Shown here: positions 18,430 to 26,848 of the stretch, piece after piece | Position numbering within the stretch: the stretch's first letter is position 1 | Layout of the letters: every line of letters starts with the position of its first letter | Notes under the pieces: model-generated | What the model saw: only the letters and a program-made list of their open reading frames with translations | What the model was told of the DNA's origin: nothing | Database searches by the model: none | Origin: Methylopila sp. 73B | Lineage (GTDB): Bacteria > Pseudomonadota > Alphaproteobacteria > Rhizobiales > Methylopilaceae | Direction: 5' to 3' | NCBI RefSeq assembly: GCF_000526315.1 | Contig: NZ_JAFV01000001.1 | Coordinates: 806,001 to 870,000 of the forward strand | DNA: 64,000 nt | Program-made: the position numbers and the translations under genes

Positions 18430-19587
18430 ATGGCGGTGACGGAAGACGACGTTCGGCGGGCTCTCGACGCGGCGCCTGCGCCGGACGGGGCGCCGAGCCT
18501 CGCGCAATCCCCCGCGCTGTCGCCGATCTCCATCTCCGGCGGCCGGGTGATCTTCTCGATCCAGACCACGCCGGACCGCGCGGCCGCGCTCGAACCGGTC
18601 CGCAAGGCCGCCGAAGCCGCCGTGCGCGCCGTTCCCGGCGTCACCGACGTGCTGGTCGCGCTCACCGCCGATCGCCCGGCCGGGTCCGCGCCGCCGCCGC
18701 GGCCCGCGAGCCCGATGGCCGCGCGCGGCGGCCGCGACGCCCCCTCGGGGGCCGCGCCCGCGCCGCGACAGGCCTCCGGCGGCGCCGGCGTGCCGGGCGT
18801 CCGCCACATCATCGCGGTGGCCTCGGGGAAGGGCGGCGTCGGCAAGTCGACCACGGCCGCCAACCTGGCGCTCGCCTTCCGGGCGCAGGGCCTGCGCGTC
18901 GGGCTGATGGACGCCGACGTCTACGGCCCCTCCGTGCCCACCTTGTTCGGCCTGCACGAGAAGCCTGAGGTCGAGGGCAAGATGATGAAGCCGCTCGAGG
19001 CCCACGGGCTCAAGATCATGTCGATCGGCTTCCTGGTCGAGGCCGGGACGGCGATGATCTGGCGCGGCCCGATGGTGATGTCGGCGCTGACCCAGATGCT
19101 GACCGAGGTGTCCTGGGGCCAACTCGACGTTCTGGTGGTCGACATGCCGCCCGGCACCGGCGACGCCCAGCTCACGATGGCGCAGCGCGTGAAGCTGTCC
19201 GGCGCCGTGATCGTCTCCACGCCGCAGGACCTCGCGCTCGCCGACGCGCGGCGCGGCGTCGCGATGTTCGAACGGGTGGACGTGCCGATCCTCGGGATCG
19301 TCGAGAACATGAGCTACTACTGCTGCCCGAACTGCGGCCACCGGGCGGAGGTGTTCGGCCATGGCGGCGCCCGCGCGGAGGCTGAGCGCATGAAGACGCC
19401 GTTCCTCGGCGAAATTCCGCTTGCTCTTGAAATCCGCACGACCTCCGACGCCGGCGCGCCGATCGTCGCCAAGGACCCCGGCTCAGAGCACTCCAAGGCC
19501 TACGGCCGCATCGCGGCCGCGGTGTGGAACCGGCTGACGTCCGGCGCCCCGGGCCGCACGGCGCCTCGGATCGTCATCGAGCGGTGA
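18430..19587 (+). CDS. Mrp/ApbC-type iron-sulfur cluster carrier ATPase
   Basis: 385 residues from the ATG at 18430. Residues 1-80 form the MIP18-like domain (VRRALDAA...PGVTDVLVALTA). A Pro/Ala/Arg-rich linker at about 84-122 joins it to the P-loop NTPase domain, which has the deviant Walker A ASGKGGVGKSTTAANLALAF, MDADVYGPSVPTLFG and DMPPGTGDAQLTMAQ. The C-x2-C cluster-binding motif is in CCPNCGH. The protein transfers 4Fe-4S clusters to target apoproteins in the cytoplasm. It is a single gene divergent from mobA. Confidence 0.93.
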   Translation: MAVTEDDVRRALDAAPAPDGAPSLAQSPALSPISISGGRVIFSIQTTPDRAAALEPVRKAAEAAVRAVPGVTDVLVALTADRPAGSAPPPRPASPMAARGGRDAPSGAAPAPRQASGGAGVPGVRHIIAVASGKGGVGKSTTAANLALAFRAQGLRVGLMDADVYGPSVPTLFGLHEKPEVEGKMMKPLEAHGLKIMSIGFLVEAGTAMIWRGPMVMSALTQMLTEVSWGQLDVLVVDMPPGTGDAQLTMAQRVKLSGAVIVSTPQDLALADARRGVAMFERVDVPILGIVENMSYYCCPNCGHRAEVFGHGGARAEAERMKTPFLGEIPLALEIRTTSDAGAPIVAKDPGSEHSKAYGRIAAAVWNRLTSGAPGRTAPRIVIER

Positions 19588-19652
19588 GGACCGCCGGCGG
19601 CGTCACGCGCCGGCCTCCGCAAGCCCCGTGCTCGTGAGCGACGGCGAGGCCG

Positions 19653-19943
19653 ATGGCGCGGGCGCGATCAAGCGCGGCGGCGGGAAAGGACACGCCGGAA
19701 CTCGAAAGCGTCAAACGGAAGTGCGAGGCCGCGTTCTTCGAAAAACGCCGCGCCGCTCTCGATCCCTTTGCGTTGGGCGGCGTCTCCACGCCGGCTCTTG
19801 TCGGCGCGCTCGGCGCCGCGGACGCCTTGTCCAGCGCCGCGGCGATCGGGGAGATCGACGCGAACTCGGCGCGGGCGGAACTGCTCGCCGTCATCCTCGC
19901 GGCGGTGGAGCGGAGCCGCGGCTCGGCACGGCGACCCGGCTGA
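19653..19943 (+). CDS. Small protein of unknown function
   Basis: 96 residues starting at ATG, 65 bp after the Mrp gene. The product is helical and Ala-rich (ALVGALGAADALSSAAAIGEID, split at AALSS), with a basic first half (ESVKRKCEAAFFEKRRAAL). No signal peptide or known domain. Third codon positions are strongly G/C, as in neighbouring real genes, which supports coding. Overlapping frames on both strands are also open, so expression is not certain. Confidence 0.5.
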   Translation: MARARSSAAAGKDTPELESVKRKCEAAFFEKRRAALDPFALGGVSTPALVGALGAADALSSAAAIGEIDANSARAELLAVILAAVERSRGSARRPG

Positions 19944-20137
19944 CCACGCGCCGCCCCAGCGCTCCAGCCCAGACTGGATTTATTCCAAATCAAGTCGCGG
20001 GCGAAAAAAGTCGTTCATTCAAAATCCGTTAGGGCGGGTTTGACTTTCTCGTGAGCGAGGCGTTTCGGTTCTGCGGGGCGGCCCGGAGAGCTATCGGACC
20101 GCATGGCGCGACGGTCGCACGGCCGAGGAGACGGACA

Positions 20138-21415
20138 ATGACCAAGACCTGGATCGGGGCGCTGACGGCCGTGGCGCTCGGGGCTTTGGCGACCGGCGGG
20201 GCGCAGGCGGAGGCGCCCGCGGCGAAGGAGGTGGTGAAGACCTATTCCGACGTCGCCGCCGCCATGTACGGCGACGCGGTCATCGCCGCCTCCGACCTCA
20301 AGGCCAAGATCGACGCCTTCCTGAAGGACCCGACGGACGCGACTTTGGCGGATGCCCGGAAGGCGTGGATCGCGGCGCGGGTTCCCTACCAGAAGACCGA
20401 AGGCTACCGCTTCGGCAACCCGTCCGTCGACGACCTCGAAGGCCGGGTCAACGCCTGGCCGCTGGACGAGGGGCTGATCGACTACGTGGCGCCCGCCTAT
20501 GGCGAAACCTCAGACGAAAACCCCTATTACACGCTCAACGTCATCGCGAACCCGAAACTGAAGCTCGGCCGCAAGACGGTCGACGCCAGCAAGATCACCA
20601 CGAAGCTGCTGAACTCGCTGCAGGAGGCGGGCGAGGTCGAGTCGAATGTCGCCATCGGCTACCACGCCATCGAGTTCCTGCTGTGGGGGCAGGACCTGAA
20701 CGGCACGAGCCCCGGCGCCGGCGACCGCAAGGCGACCGACTACGTTCAGGGCGAGGGCTGCACCAACAAGAACTGCGACCGCCGCGCGCAGTACCTGACC
20801 GTCGTCACCGATCTGCTGGTGGCGGACCTCAAGGACATGGCCGCGCTTTGGGGGCCGAAGGGCAAGGCGCGCGTGGCGCTCACCAAGAAGAAGCCCGGCG
20901 CGGCGATCGCCACGATGTTCACCGGCCTCGGCAGCCTGTCCTACGGCGAGTTGGCGGGCGAGCGCATGAAGCTCGGCCTCATCCTCCATGATCCAGAGGA
21001 GGAGCACGACTGCTTTTCCGACAACACCCACAACTCGCACTATTTCGACATCAAGGGGATGACCGAGATCTGGGCCGGAACCTACGTTCGGCTCGACGGG
21101 ACCAAGGTGGAAGGGCCCTCGCTCAAGGCCTACGCCGAGGCGAAGGCGCCGGCGGAGGCCAAGACGCTCGACGCGGATTTCGCCGCGACTCTCGGGAAGG
21201 CGCAGGTGCTGAAGGACCGGGCCGACAGCGGCAGGGAAGCCTACGACCAGATGATCGGCGAGGGCAACGCCGAAGGGAACAAGGTCGTGCAGGACGTGAT
21301 CGACGGCTTGGTGCAGCAGACCCGCGGCGTGGAGGCGGTGGTCGCCAAGCTCGGCGTGAAGATCACGGTCGAGGGCTCAGACAGCCTCGACGCGCCGGAG
21401 AAGGTGTCGCAGTAA
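20138..21415 (+). CDS. Imelysin family (M75-like) periplasmic iron-uptake protein
   Basis: 425 residues from the ATG at 20138 (GAGGAG upstream), with a Sec signal ending near GGAQAEA. The imelysin fold, two four-helix bundles, is indicated by the helical content and the family motif GxHxxE seen as GYHAIE at residues 174-179, followed by FLLWGQDLNGT. Also typical are ARKAWIAARVPYQKTEGYRF and PEEEHDCFSDNTHNSHYFD. This is the IrpA/EfeO-related group, thought to bind iron (and not proven peptidases). It is first of five same-strand genes (to 26672) that together resemble an iron-uptake locus. Confidence 0.93.
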   Translation: MTKTWIGALTAVALGALATGGAQAEAPAAKEVVKTYSDVAAAMYGDAVIAASDLKAKIDAFLKDPTDATLADARKAWIAARVPYQKTEGYRFGNPSVDDLEGRVNAWPLDEGLIDYVAPAYGETSDENPYYTLNVIANPKLKLGRKTVDASKITTKLLNSLQEAGEVESNVAIGYHAIEFLLWGQDLNGTSPGAGDRKATDYVQGEGCTNKNCDRRAQYLTVVTDLLVADLKDMAALWGPKGKARVALTKKKPGAAIATMFTGLGSLSYGELAGERMKLGLILHDPEEEHDCFSDNTHNSHYFDIKGMTEIWAGTYVRLDGTKVEGPSLKAYAEAKAPAEAKTLDADFAATLGKAQVLKDRADSGREAYDQMIGEGNAEGNKVVQDVIDGLVQQTRGVEAVVAKLGVKITVEGSDSLDAPEKVSQ

Positions 21416-21438
21416 AGGTAGTCGAGCGCGCGCTCTCT

Positions 21439-21566
21439 TCCCTTCTCCCCTTGCGGGAGAAGGTGGCGCGGAGCGCCGGATGAGGGGTCGTCCGGGACAT
21501 CCTCGACGCTGACGGGTGGCGTCCCGGACGACCCCTCACCCTTCCCCTCTCCCGCAAGGGGAGAGG
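21439..21566. repeat. Palindromic intergenic repeat (family B), copy 1
   Basis: Arms 21439-21496 and 21522-21566 are inverted copies. Outer parts read TCTCCCCTTGCGGGAGA and TCTCCCGCAAGGGGAGA, and both continue into a TGAGGGGTCGTCCGGGA / TCCCGGACGACCCCTCA block. Each outer arm is itself a small hairpin. It fills most of the 224-bp gap between the first imelysin gene and the multicopper oxidase gene. A related copy lies at 23142-23285. It could cause partial termination or protect the upstream mRNA. Confidence 0.85.
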
Positions 21567-21639
21567 TACTACGACGTCGCGTCATAGGGGAGCGCCGAGC
21601 CTCGTTCCGCCGCGGCCCGCAGGCGATAGGATCAGCGTC

Positions 21640-23118
21640 ATGTCATCGGCCACCGCATCGCGTCGTCTCACCCGCCGCGCGCTTCTCGGCGGCGGGCTCG
21701 CCGTCGCGGGCGTCGTCGCGGTGCGTGGGCGGAGCTATGCGAAGCCCGCGACGCTGCCGCCGCGCAGCCGCGCGGAGACGCCCGGCGAACGGACGCTGTC
21801 GCTCGTCGCCGCCGAACGGCGGGCGAAGCTGCTCGGCCCCGACGGCCCGGACAGCGCGGTCTGGACCTATGGCGAGCGCTTATTCGACGTCGTGCGGATG
21901 TCCCAGGGCGAAACGCTTGCGGTCGAGCTGGAGAACCGGCTGCCGGAGCACACCGCGATCCATTGGCACGGCCTCCGGATCCCCAACGACCAGGACGGCG
22001 TGCCCTACGTCACGCAGCCGCCGGTGCGGCCGGGCGAGCGGCACAGCTACCGCTTCACGCCGCCGGACACCGGCACCTTCTGGTTCCACCCGCATTGCGA
22101 CACGATCGCCCAACTCGGCCGCGGGCTTGCGGGCGTGCTGATCGTCGAGGGCGACGAGACCGCGCGCTACGACGCCGACCTCGCGCTGGTGCTGAAGGAC
22201 TGGCGGCTTGACGCGGCGACCGGCGGCTACCTGCCGTTCATGACCCAGCGCGGCGCGCTGCGGGCCGGCACCTTCGGCACGGTGCGCACCGTCAATGGCG
22301 AGACGGCGCCGCGCATTGGGGTTCCCGCCGGCGGCGACGTGCGGCTGCGGCTGCTCAACCTCGACTCCACCCGCGTCGGCGACATCGGCGTGGACGGCGG
22401 AGAGGCGGCCGTGATCGCGATCGACGGCAACCCGATCGCGCCGTTCCCGCTGAAGGACTGGCGCCTCGGCCCCGCCATGCGGCTCGATCTCGTGGTGCGG
22501 GCGCCGGCGGCGGGCGGCGAGGTTCGGCTGATGGACTATTTCGCCGCCGAGCCGGTGGTCCTGGCGACGCTCTTGGGCGAGGGAGGGCAGCTCCGACGCA
22601 AGGCGTTCGATCCCGCGCCGCTGACGCGCTCCGCCATTCCCGAGCCCCGGATGAAGGGCGCGGAGCGGCTCACCTTCGCCTTCGCCACCGCGTCCAAGCA
22701 GAAGGCGGCGCTCGCGGTCTCGGCGGATGACGGCGACCCGCTCGCCGCCGCGCTGCTGGACAGCCTGTGCGCGGCCTCCACCGTGAACTGGAGCATCAAC
22801 CGCGAAGCTTGGCCTGTCGGCGACCACTCGCGGGTTCCGAAGCCGCTCGCCCTGCTCCGGGAGGGACGGACCTACGTGGCGGAGCTTTCGAACGAGACGC
22901 CGCACGTGCACCCGATCCATCTGCACGGTTTCACCTTCAAGGTGCTGGCCTCCACCAAGCGCGACCTGCCCGTGCACTTCGCCGACACCGTGCTGCTGAC
23001 GCCGAACGAGCGCATCACCATCGCCTTCGTCGCGGACCGGCCAGGCGACTGGATGATCCATTGCCACCTGATCGAGCACCAGGAGACGGGGATGATGGGC
23101 TACCTGAAGGTCGCGTGA
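21640..23118 (+). CDS. TAT-exported multicopper oxidase
   Basis: 492 residues with a twin-arginine signal (SRRLTRRALLGGGLAVAGV). Three cupredoxin domains and all copper motifs are present: HWHG at 108-111, HPHC at 150-153, a HVHPIHLHGF motif near 420-430, and HCHLIEHQETGM at 474-485, where Cys475 is the type-1 ligand and Met485 the likely axial ligand. Multicopper oxidases couple one-electron oxidation of substrate to reduction of O2 to water in the periplasm. Its position between two iron-uptake genes suggests a ferroxidase role, but laccase or copper-oxidase activity is equally possible. There is no Met-rich insert like that of CueO. Confidence 0.93.
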   Translation: MSSATASRRLTRRALLGGGLAVAGVVAVRGRSYAKPATLPPRSRAETPGERTLSLVAAERRAKLLGPDGPDSAVWTYGERLFDVVRMSQGETLAVELENRLPEHTAIHWHGLRIPNDQDGVPYVTQPPVRPGERHSYRFTPPDTGTFWFHPHCDTIAQLGRGLAGVLIVEGDETARYDADLALVLKDWRLDAATGGYLPFMTQRGALRAGTFGTVRTVNGETAPRIGVPAGGDVRLRLLNLDSTRVGDIGVDGGEAAVIAIDGNPIAPFPLKDWRLGPAMRLDLVVRAPAAGGEVRLMDYFAAEPVVLATLLGEGGQLRRKAFDPAPLTRSAIPEPRMKGAERLTFAFATASKQKAALAVSADDGDPLAAALLDSLCAASTVNWSINREAWPVGDHSRVPKPLALLREGRTYVAELSNETPHVHPIHLHGFTFKVLASTKRDLPVHFADTVLLTPNERITIAFVADRPGDWMIHCHLIEHQETGMMGYLKVA

Positions 23119-24491
23119 TGGGCCGGCTCGCTAGGCCTCTGCTCCCTCCCCCCTTGCGGGGGAGGGTCGGGGAGGGGGGTGGTCCAGAAGAGGGCGCGGA
23201 ACGCGACGCTGCGTCCGCCACGGTCCGTGAGCGCTCCGCGGCGCCACCCCCACCCCCTACCCCTCTCCGCAAGGGGGAGGGGAGAAGAGCTCGCCTCATC
23301 GGCCTGTCGCTCGGCGTCGCAGCCCTCACCCTCGCCACAGCCTCCATGGCCGCCCGCGACGGGCTCGACGCCGCGATCGGCAAGGCGATCTTCGGGCGGA
23401 TGTGGGTCCCGGCGCCGGCCTCCACGCGCCATGCCGACGGGCTGGGCCCGCTGTTCGCCGCGCGCTCCTGCGCCAGCTGCCATTCGGCGGAGGCCGGCCG
23501 CACGCGCTTCCGTCTCGGCCGCGACGATCCCGGCCAGGACCCCGGCCTCGTCGTGCGTCTCGGTTCGTCGAGCGGCGCGCCGGACCCGATCTACGGCGCG
23601 GAGCTTCAGCCGGAGGGCCTCGGCAAGGCGCCGGGCGAGGGCCGGGCGGCCGTCAGCTTTGCAGCGTCCGGCAAGCCGTCCTGGCGGATCGAGGGGCCGG
23701 GCTACGGCGCGCTCGCACCGGCCACCGCCATGTCGGCGCGGGTGGCGCCGTCGCTCGCCGGTCTCAGCCTGCTCGAACGCGTGCCGGAGGCCGCGATCCT
23801 CGCCCGCGCCGAGACGGAGGCGCGCGACGGCGTCTCCGGCCGGCCGCACTGGATCGAAGGCCCGAAGGGCAAGTCGCTCGGCCGGTTCGGCTGGAAAGCC
23901 TCCGAGCCGACGCTCGCCGCACAGGCGGCGTCCGCGTTCACGCTCGACCTTGGCCTTTCCACCGAGCGCCGCCCCGAGGTCGCCGGCGACTGCACGCCGT
24001 TCCAGACCGCGTGCCGCGACGCGCCGCAAGGGGCGCCGCCCGGCGAGCCGGAGGTGGCGTCCGATCTGTTCGCGAGCCTCGTCGCTTTTCTCGAACATCG
24101 GCCCGCCCCGCCGCCGCCCGCACTCTCTCGGCGCGGCGTGACGCTCTTCGCCGCAACGGGCTGCGCCGCATGCCACGCGCCGTCGCTGCCGCTTGGCGGC
24201 GGCGCTGGGGTCGCGGCTTTCACCGACCTGCTGCTGCATGACATGGGGCCGGGCCTCGACGACGGCGTGGGCGAGCAGGCGGCCGCGAGCGCCGAGTGGC
24301 GGACCGCTCCGCTGTGGGGGCTGTCGCGGACGCTCGCGCAGGGGTCGGGCTTGCTCCACGACGGCCGCGCGGCCACGGTTGCGGACGCCGTGCGCTGGCA
24401 CGACGGCGAAGCCGCCGCCGCCCGCTCCCGCTTCGACGCCTTGACCCCGGCGGAGCGTAAGACGCTCGTCGACTACGTCTCAGGACTTTAG
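23118..24491 (+). CDS. Di-heme oxidoreductase (DUF1111 family, CcP/MauG-like) with repeat-derived N-terminus
   Basis: 457 residues; the ATG overlaps the stop of the oxidase gene by one base. Two heme-c motifs are visible: CASCH at 118-122 and CAACH at 349-353. LLHDMGPGLDDGVGEQ and FRTAPLWGL-like WRTAPLWGL are typical of the DUF1111 'thiol oxidoreductase' family. The export signal (hydrophobic stretch about 59-78, GLSLGVAALTLATASMA) is preceded by about 58 residues, of which 9-56 are encoded by a palindromic repeat. No ATG or GTG in frame lies between that repeat and the signal. Probable role: periplasmic electron transfer in iron handling, with the imelysins. Confidence 0.88.
   Translation: MGRLARPLLPPPLRGRVGEGGGPEEGAERDAASATVRERSAAPPPPPTPLRKGEGRRARLIGLSLGVAALTLATASMAARDGLDAAIGKAIFGRMWVPAPASTRHADGLGPLFAARSCASCHSAEAGRTRFRLGRDDPGQDPGLVVRLGSSSGAPDPIYGAELQPEGLGKAPGEGRAAVSFAASGKPSWRIEGPGYGALAPATAMSARVAPSLAGLSLLERVPEAAILARAETEARDGVSGRPHWIEGPKGKSLGRFGWKASEPTLAAQAASAFTLDLGLSTERRPEVAGDCTPFQTACRDAPQGAPPGEPEVASDLFASLVAFLEHRPAPPPPALSRRGVTLFAATGCAACHAPSLPLGGGAGVAAFTDLLLHDMGPGLDDGVGEQAAASAEWRTAPLWGLSRTLAQGSGLLHDGRAATVADAVRWHDGEAAAARSRFDALTPAERKTLVDYVSGL
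23142..23285. repeat. Palindromic repeat (family B), copy 2, inside a coding frame
   Basis: Outer arms CCCTCCCCCCTTGCGGGGGA (from 23143) and the matching CTCCGCAAGGGGGAGGGG (to about 23282) are inverted copies and share the CCTTGCGGG core with the repeat at 21439-21566. The inner arms (GGGAGGGGGGTGG and CCACCCCCACCCCC) are also complementary. It lies immediately after the start of the di-heme gene and is open in that frame, giving a Pro/Gly/Arg-rich segment. Confidence 0.85.
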
Positions 24492-24493
24492 AG

Positions 24494-25564
24494 ATGACAT
24501 CAAGGTTCCAGCGCAATATGCGCAAGACCCTCATGATCGCCTGCTCCGTCCTCGCCCCGGCCGGGGCCGCCTGGGCGGCGACGCCCGAGCCAGGACCTCT
24601 CGCCATCTCGGTGATCGAGCAGTGGCTCCTGCCGCGCATCGACGCCTTGGCCGAGGCCGCGGCCGTCCAGAGGGACGCATGGCGCGCGGCCTGCGCGGAC
24701 GGCGACTACGCCGGTGACCTCGCCGCGCTGAAACAGCGCTACCAGGCGGCGGCCGACGCCTGGGCGGCGGTCGAGCACGTCACTACCGGGCCGGTGAGCC
24801 TGTCGCTCCGGCCGGACCGCATCTTCTTCTTCCCCGACAAGCGCAACGCGGTGGCGAAGGCGCTCGCCGAACTCGAAGCCAAGGCCAAGGCCGACGAGGT
24901 GCCGGACGACACGTTCCGGGCCTCGAGCGTGGCAGGGCAAGGCTTTCCCGCGCTGGAGCGCCTGCTCTACGAGGCGCCGGACGGGGAGCCCGCCGCCCGT
25001 TGCCGGGTCGGCGTCGCCATCGCCGGCAACCTTGCGACGCTCACCGGCCAGATCCGCGACGAATGGCGCAGCGACGCCGGGCCCTTGGCGAAGCTGAAGG
25101 CCGGGCAGGGCGACCCGGTGCACTTCGCCGATCCAGGCCAGGCGGCCGCGCGCCTGCTCACCGATCTCGCCGGCGGCATTCAGCGCGACGTGGACATGAA
25201 GTTGCTGCCGGTGCTGGGCGCAAACCTCGACACCGCGCGGCCGAAGGCCGCAGAAGGCTGGCGCTCGAACCGCTCGGCGCGCGCGCTGAAGGCGTCTGTC
25301 GCGAGCCTCGCGGCCATGGCCGCGATCTTCGCCAAGGCCGCGCCCGCAGAGATCGCGGCGAGCGACGGCAAGGCCTTCGCCGCGGCGCAGGCCGCCGTGG
25401 CGAAGCTCCCCGAGGACGTCGGCGAGGCCGCGGCGGACCCCAAGCGCCGCAAGGTCGTGGAGCAGGCGGTCGCCGCGCTCAAGGTCGCGCAGGCCAACAT
25501 CGTCAAGGACGTGGCCCCCGCCATCGGCGTTCCGCTCGGCTTCAATGCGCTGGACGGGGACTGA
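24494..25564 (+). CDS. Second imelysin family protein, lacking the GxHxxE histidine
   Basis: 356 residues starting 2 bp after the di-heme gene; an in-frame ATG at 24518 gives a tighter signal peptide (MRKTLMIACSVLAPAGAAWA) and may be the true start. The helical imelysin fold is suggested by KQRYQAAADAWAAVEHVTTGP and the motif region VAGQGFPALERLLYE, where the usual histidine of GxHxxE is replaced by proline while the glutamate is kept. Paired imelysins of which only one has the histidine are usual in such loci. Likely periplasmic iron-binding or scaffold partner of the first imelysin. Confidence 0.87.
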   Translation: MTSRFQRNMRKTLMIACSVLAPAGAAWAATPEPGPLAISVIEQWLLPRIDALAEAAAVQRDAWRAACADGDYAGDLAALKQRYQAAADAWAAVEHVTTGPVSLSLRPDRIFFFPDKRNAVAKALAELEAKAKADEVPDDTFRASSVAGQGFPALERLLYEAPDGEPAARCRVGVAIAGNLATLTGQIRDEWRSDAGPLAKLKAGQGDPVHFADPGQAAARLLTDLAGGIQRDVDMKLLPVLGANLDTARPKAAEGWRSNRSARALKASVASLAAMAAIFAKAAPAEIAASDGKAFAAAQAAVAKLPEDVGEAAADPKRRKVVEQAVAALKVAQANIVKDVAPAIGVPLGFNALDGD

Positions 25565-25568
25565 GCTG

Positions 25569-26672
25569 ATGCCGCTCACCCGCCGCGCCGCGCTGGGCGG
25601 CCTCGGCGCCCTGGCGCTCGCGGGGCTTGGCCACGGCCGCGCCCACGCCTCGCCGGACAAGCGGGCGTTTCTCTCCGCCGCCCGCGACGGCGACGGCGGG
25701 TACCGCATCGGCGGGCTCGACGGCGCGCTCGAAGCCCGCGACGGCGTCGCGGTCCCCGTGCGGCTGCATGCGCTGAGCGTCCGGCCGGACGGCGCGGAGG
25801 CGGTCGCGGTGGGCCGCAGGCCCGGCGATCTCGCACTGGTGCTGGACGAGGCGGGCGATGCGATGCGATCGACGTTCGGCGCCAGCCCCGGCCGCCGCTT
25901 CGCCGGTCATGGCGCCTACGCCGCCGGCGGCCGAACCTTTCTGACGACCGAGATCGACGCCGACACCGGCGAGGGCTGGATCGTGCTGCGCGACGTCGCG
26001 GGCGGCTACGCGCCGCGGGCGGAGTGGCGCTCGGGCGGGATCGGGCCCCACGACGTCGCGTCCCTTGGCGGCCGCATCGTCGTCGCGAACGGAGCGAAGG
26101 AGCCGAAGACCGATCCGGGCATCAAGAGCCTCGGCGTCACGACCGCGCGCTCCAATGTGGCGCTGCTCGACCCCTCGACCGGCGCGGTGGAGGCGATCGC
26201 CGAGACCGAGGCCGATCTCGCGAGCCTGTCGCTGCGCCACGTGGTCGGGACGCCGAACGGCGGCCTTCTGGTCGCGGCTCAGGACACCGAGGCCGGCGCG
26301 CGGGACCGGCCGCTGGTGGCGCGGCTTGAGGGCGCGCGGCTGCGCTGGTTCGACGCCGATCCCGACCTGCTGGCGCGGCTCGGCGGCTCGGTGTGCTCGC
26401 TCGCGATCGACCGGTCGGGGCGCTTCGCTGCGGCGTCCGGTCCGAAGGGCGGGGCGGTCGTCGCCTTCGATCTCCTGACCAACGCCGCGGTCGGCGCGGT
26501 CGCGATCCCCGACGTCTGCGGGCTGGCCCCAACCGGCGAGGGGCGCTTCGTGGCGACGTCGGGACTGGGCGAGGTGGCGTTGATCGCGGTCCGCGAAGAC
26601 GGCGCGGCGATCGTGGATCGGCGCGCGAGCGTGCTGCGGTGGGACAACCATCTGGCGGGTCACGCGGGCTGA
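25569..26672 (+). CDS. TAT-exported DUF1513 protein, beta-propeller-like
   Basis: 367 residues from the ATG at 25569, 4 bp after the second imelysin. The twin-arginine signal is MPLTRRAALGGLGALALAGL. The mature part consists of repeated short strands (RFAGHGAYAAGGRTFLTTE, GIGPHDVASLGGRIVVANG, RWDNHLAGHAG at the end), consistent with a seven-bladed propeller. The family closes the imelysin/DUF1111/imelysin/DUF1513 cluster seen in many proteobacteria. A periplasmic role in iron acquisition is inferred from that context; no catalytic site is known. Confidence 0.9.
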   Translation: MPLTRRAALGGLGALALAGLGHGRAHASPDKRAFLSAARDGDGGYRIGGLDGALEARDGVAVPVRLHALSVRPDGAEAVAVGRRPGDLALVLDEAGDAMRSTFGASPGRRFAGHGAYAAGGRTFLTTEIDADTGEGWIVLRDVAGGYAPRAEWRSGGIGPHDVASLGGRIVVANGAKEPKTDPGIKSLGVTTARSNVALLDPSTGAVEAIAETEADLASLSLRHVVGTPNGGLLVAAQDTEAGARDRPLVARLEGARLRWFDADPDLLARLGGSVCSLAIDRSGRFAAASGPKGGAVVAFDLLTNAAVGAVAIPDVCGLAPTGEGRFVATSGLGEVALIAVREDGAAIVDRRASVLRWDNHLAGHAG

Positions 26673-26779
26673 TCGCCCGGCGTGACGCTCGCCGATGCGG
26701 CGCTGTCTCGAAGCCCCGGACGGTTGGTTTCGGCACGTCCCACTCGATCACCATTCGCCGCCCCGCCGCCGCACAGGGG

Positions 26780-26808
26780 TTGCCCTTCGCCTCCACGGCT
26801 TCTAGCTA
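26780..26808 (+). promoter_or_regulatory. Candidate sigma-70-type promoter upstream of otsB
   Basis: TTGCCC at 26780-26785 and TAGCTA at 26803-26808 are separated by 17 bases, matching housekeeping promoter geometry. It is about 40 bp upstream of the otsB start, in the only gap before the three-gene trehalose unit. Based on pattern alone. Confidence 0.35.
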
Positions 26809-26848
26809 TCGGTCGCCTTTGTGAAATCCCGTGATCGGAGCGTCGACG

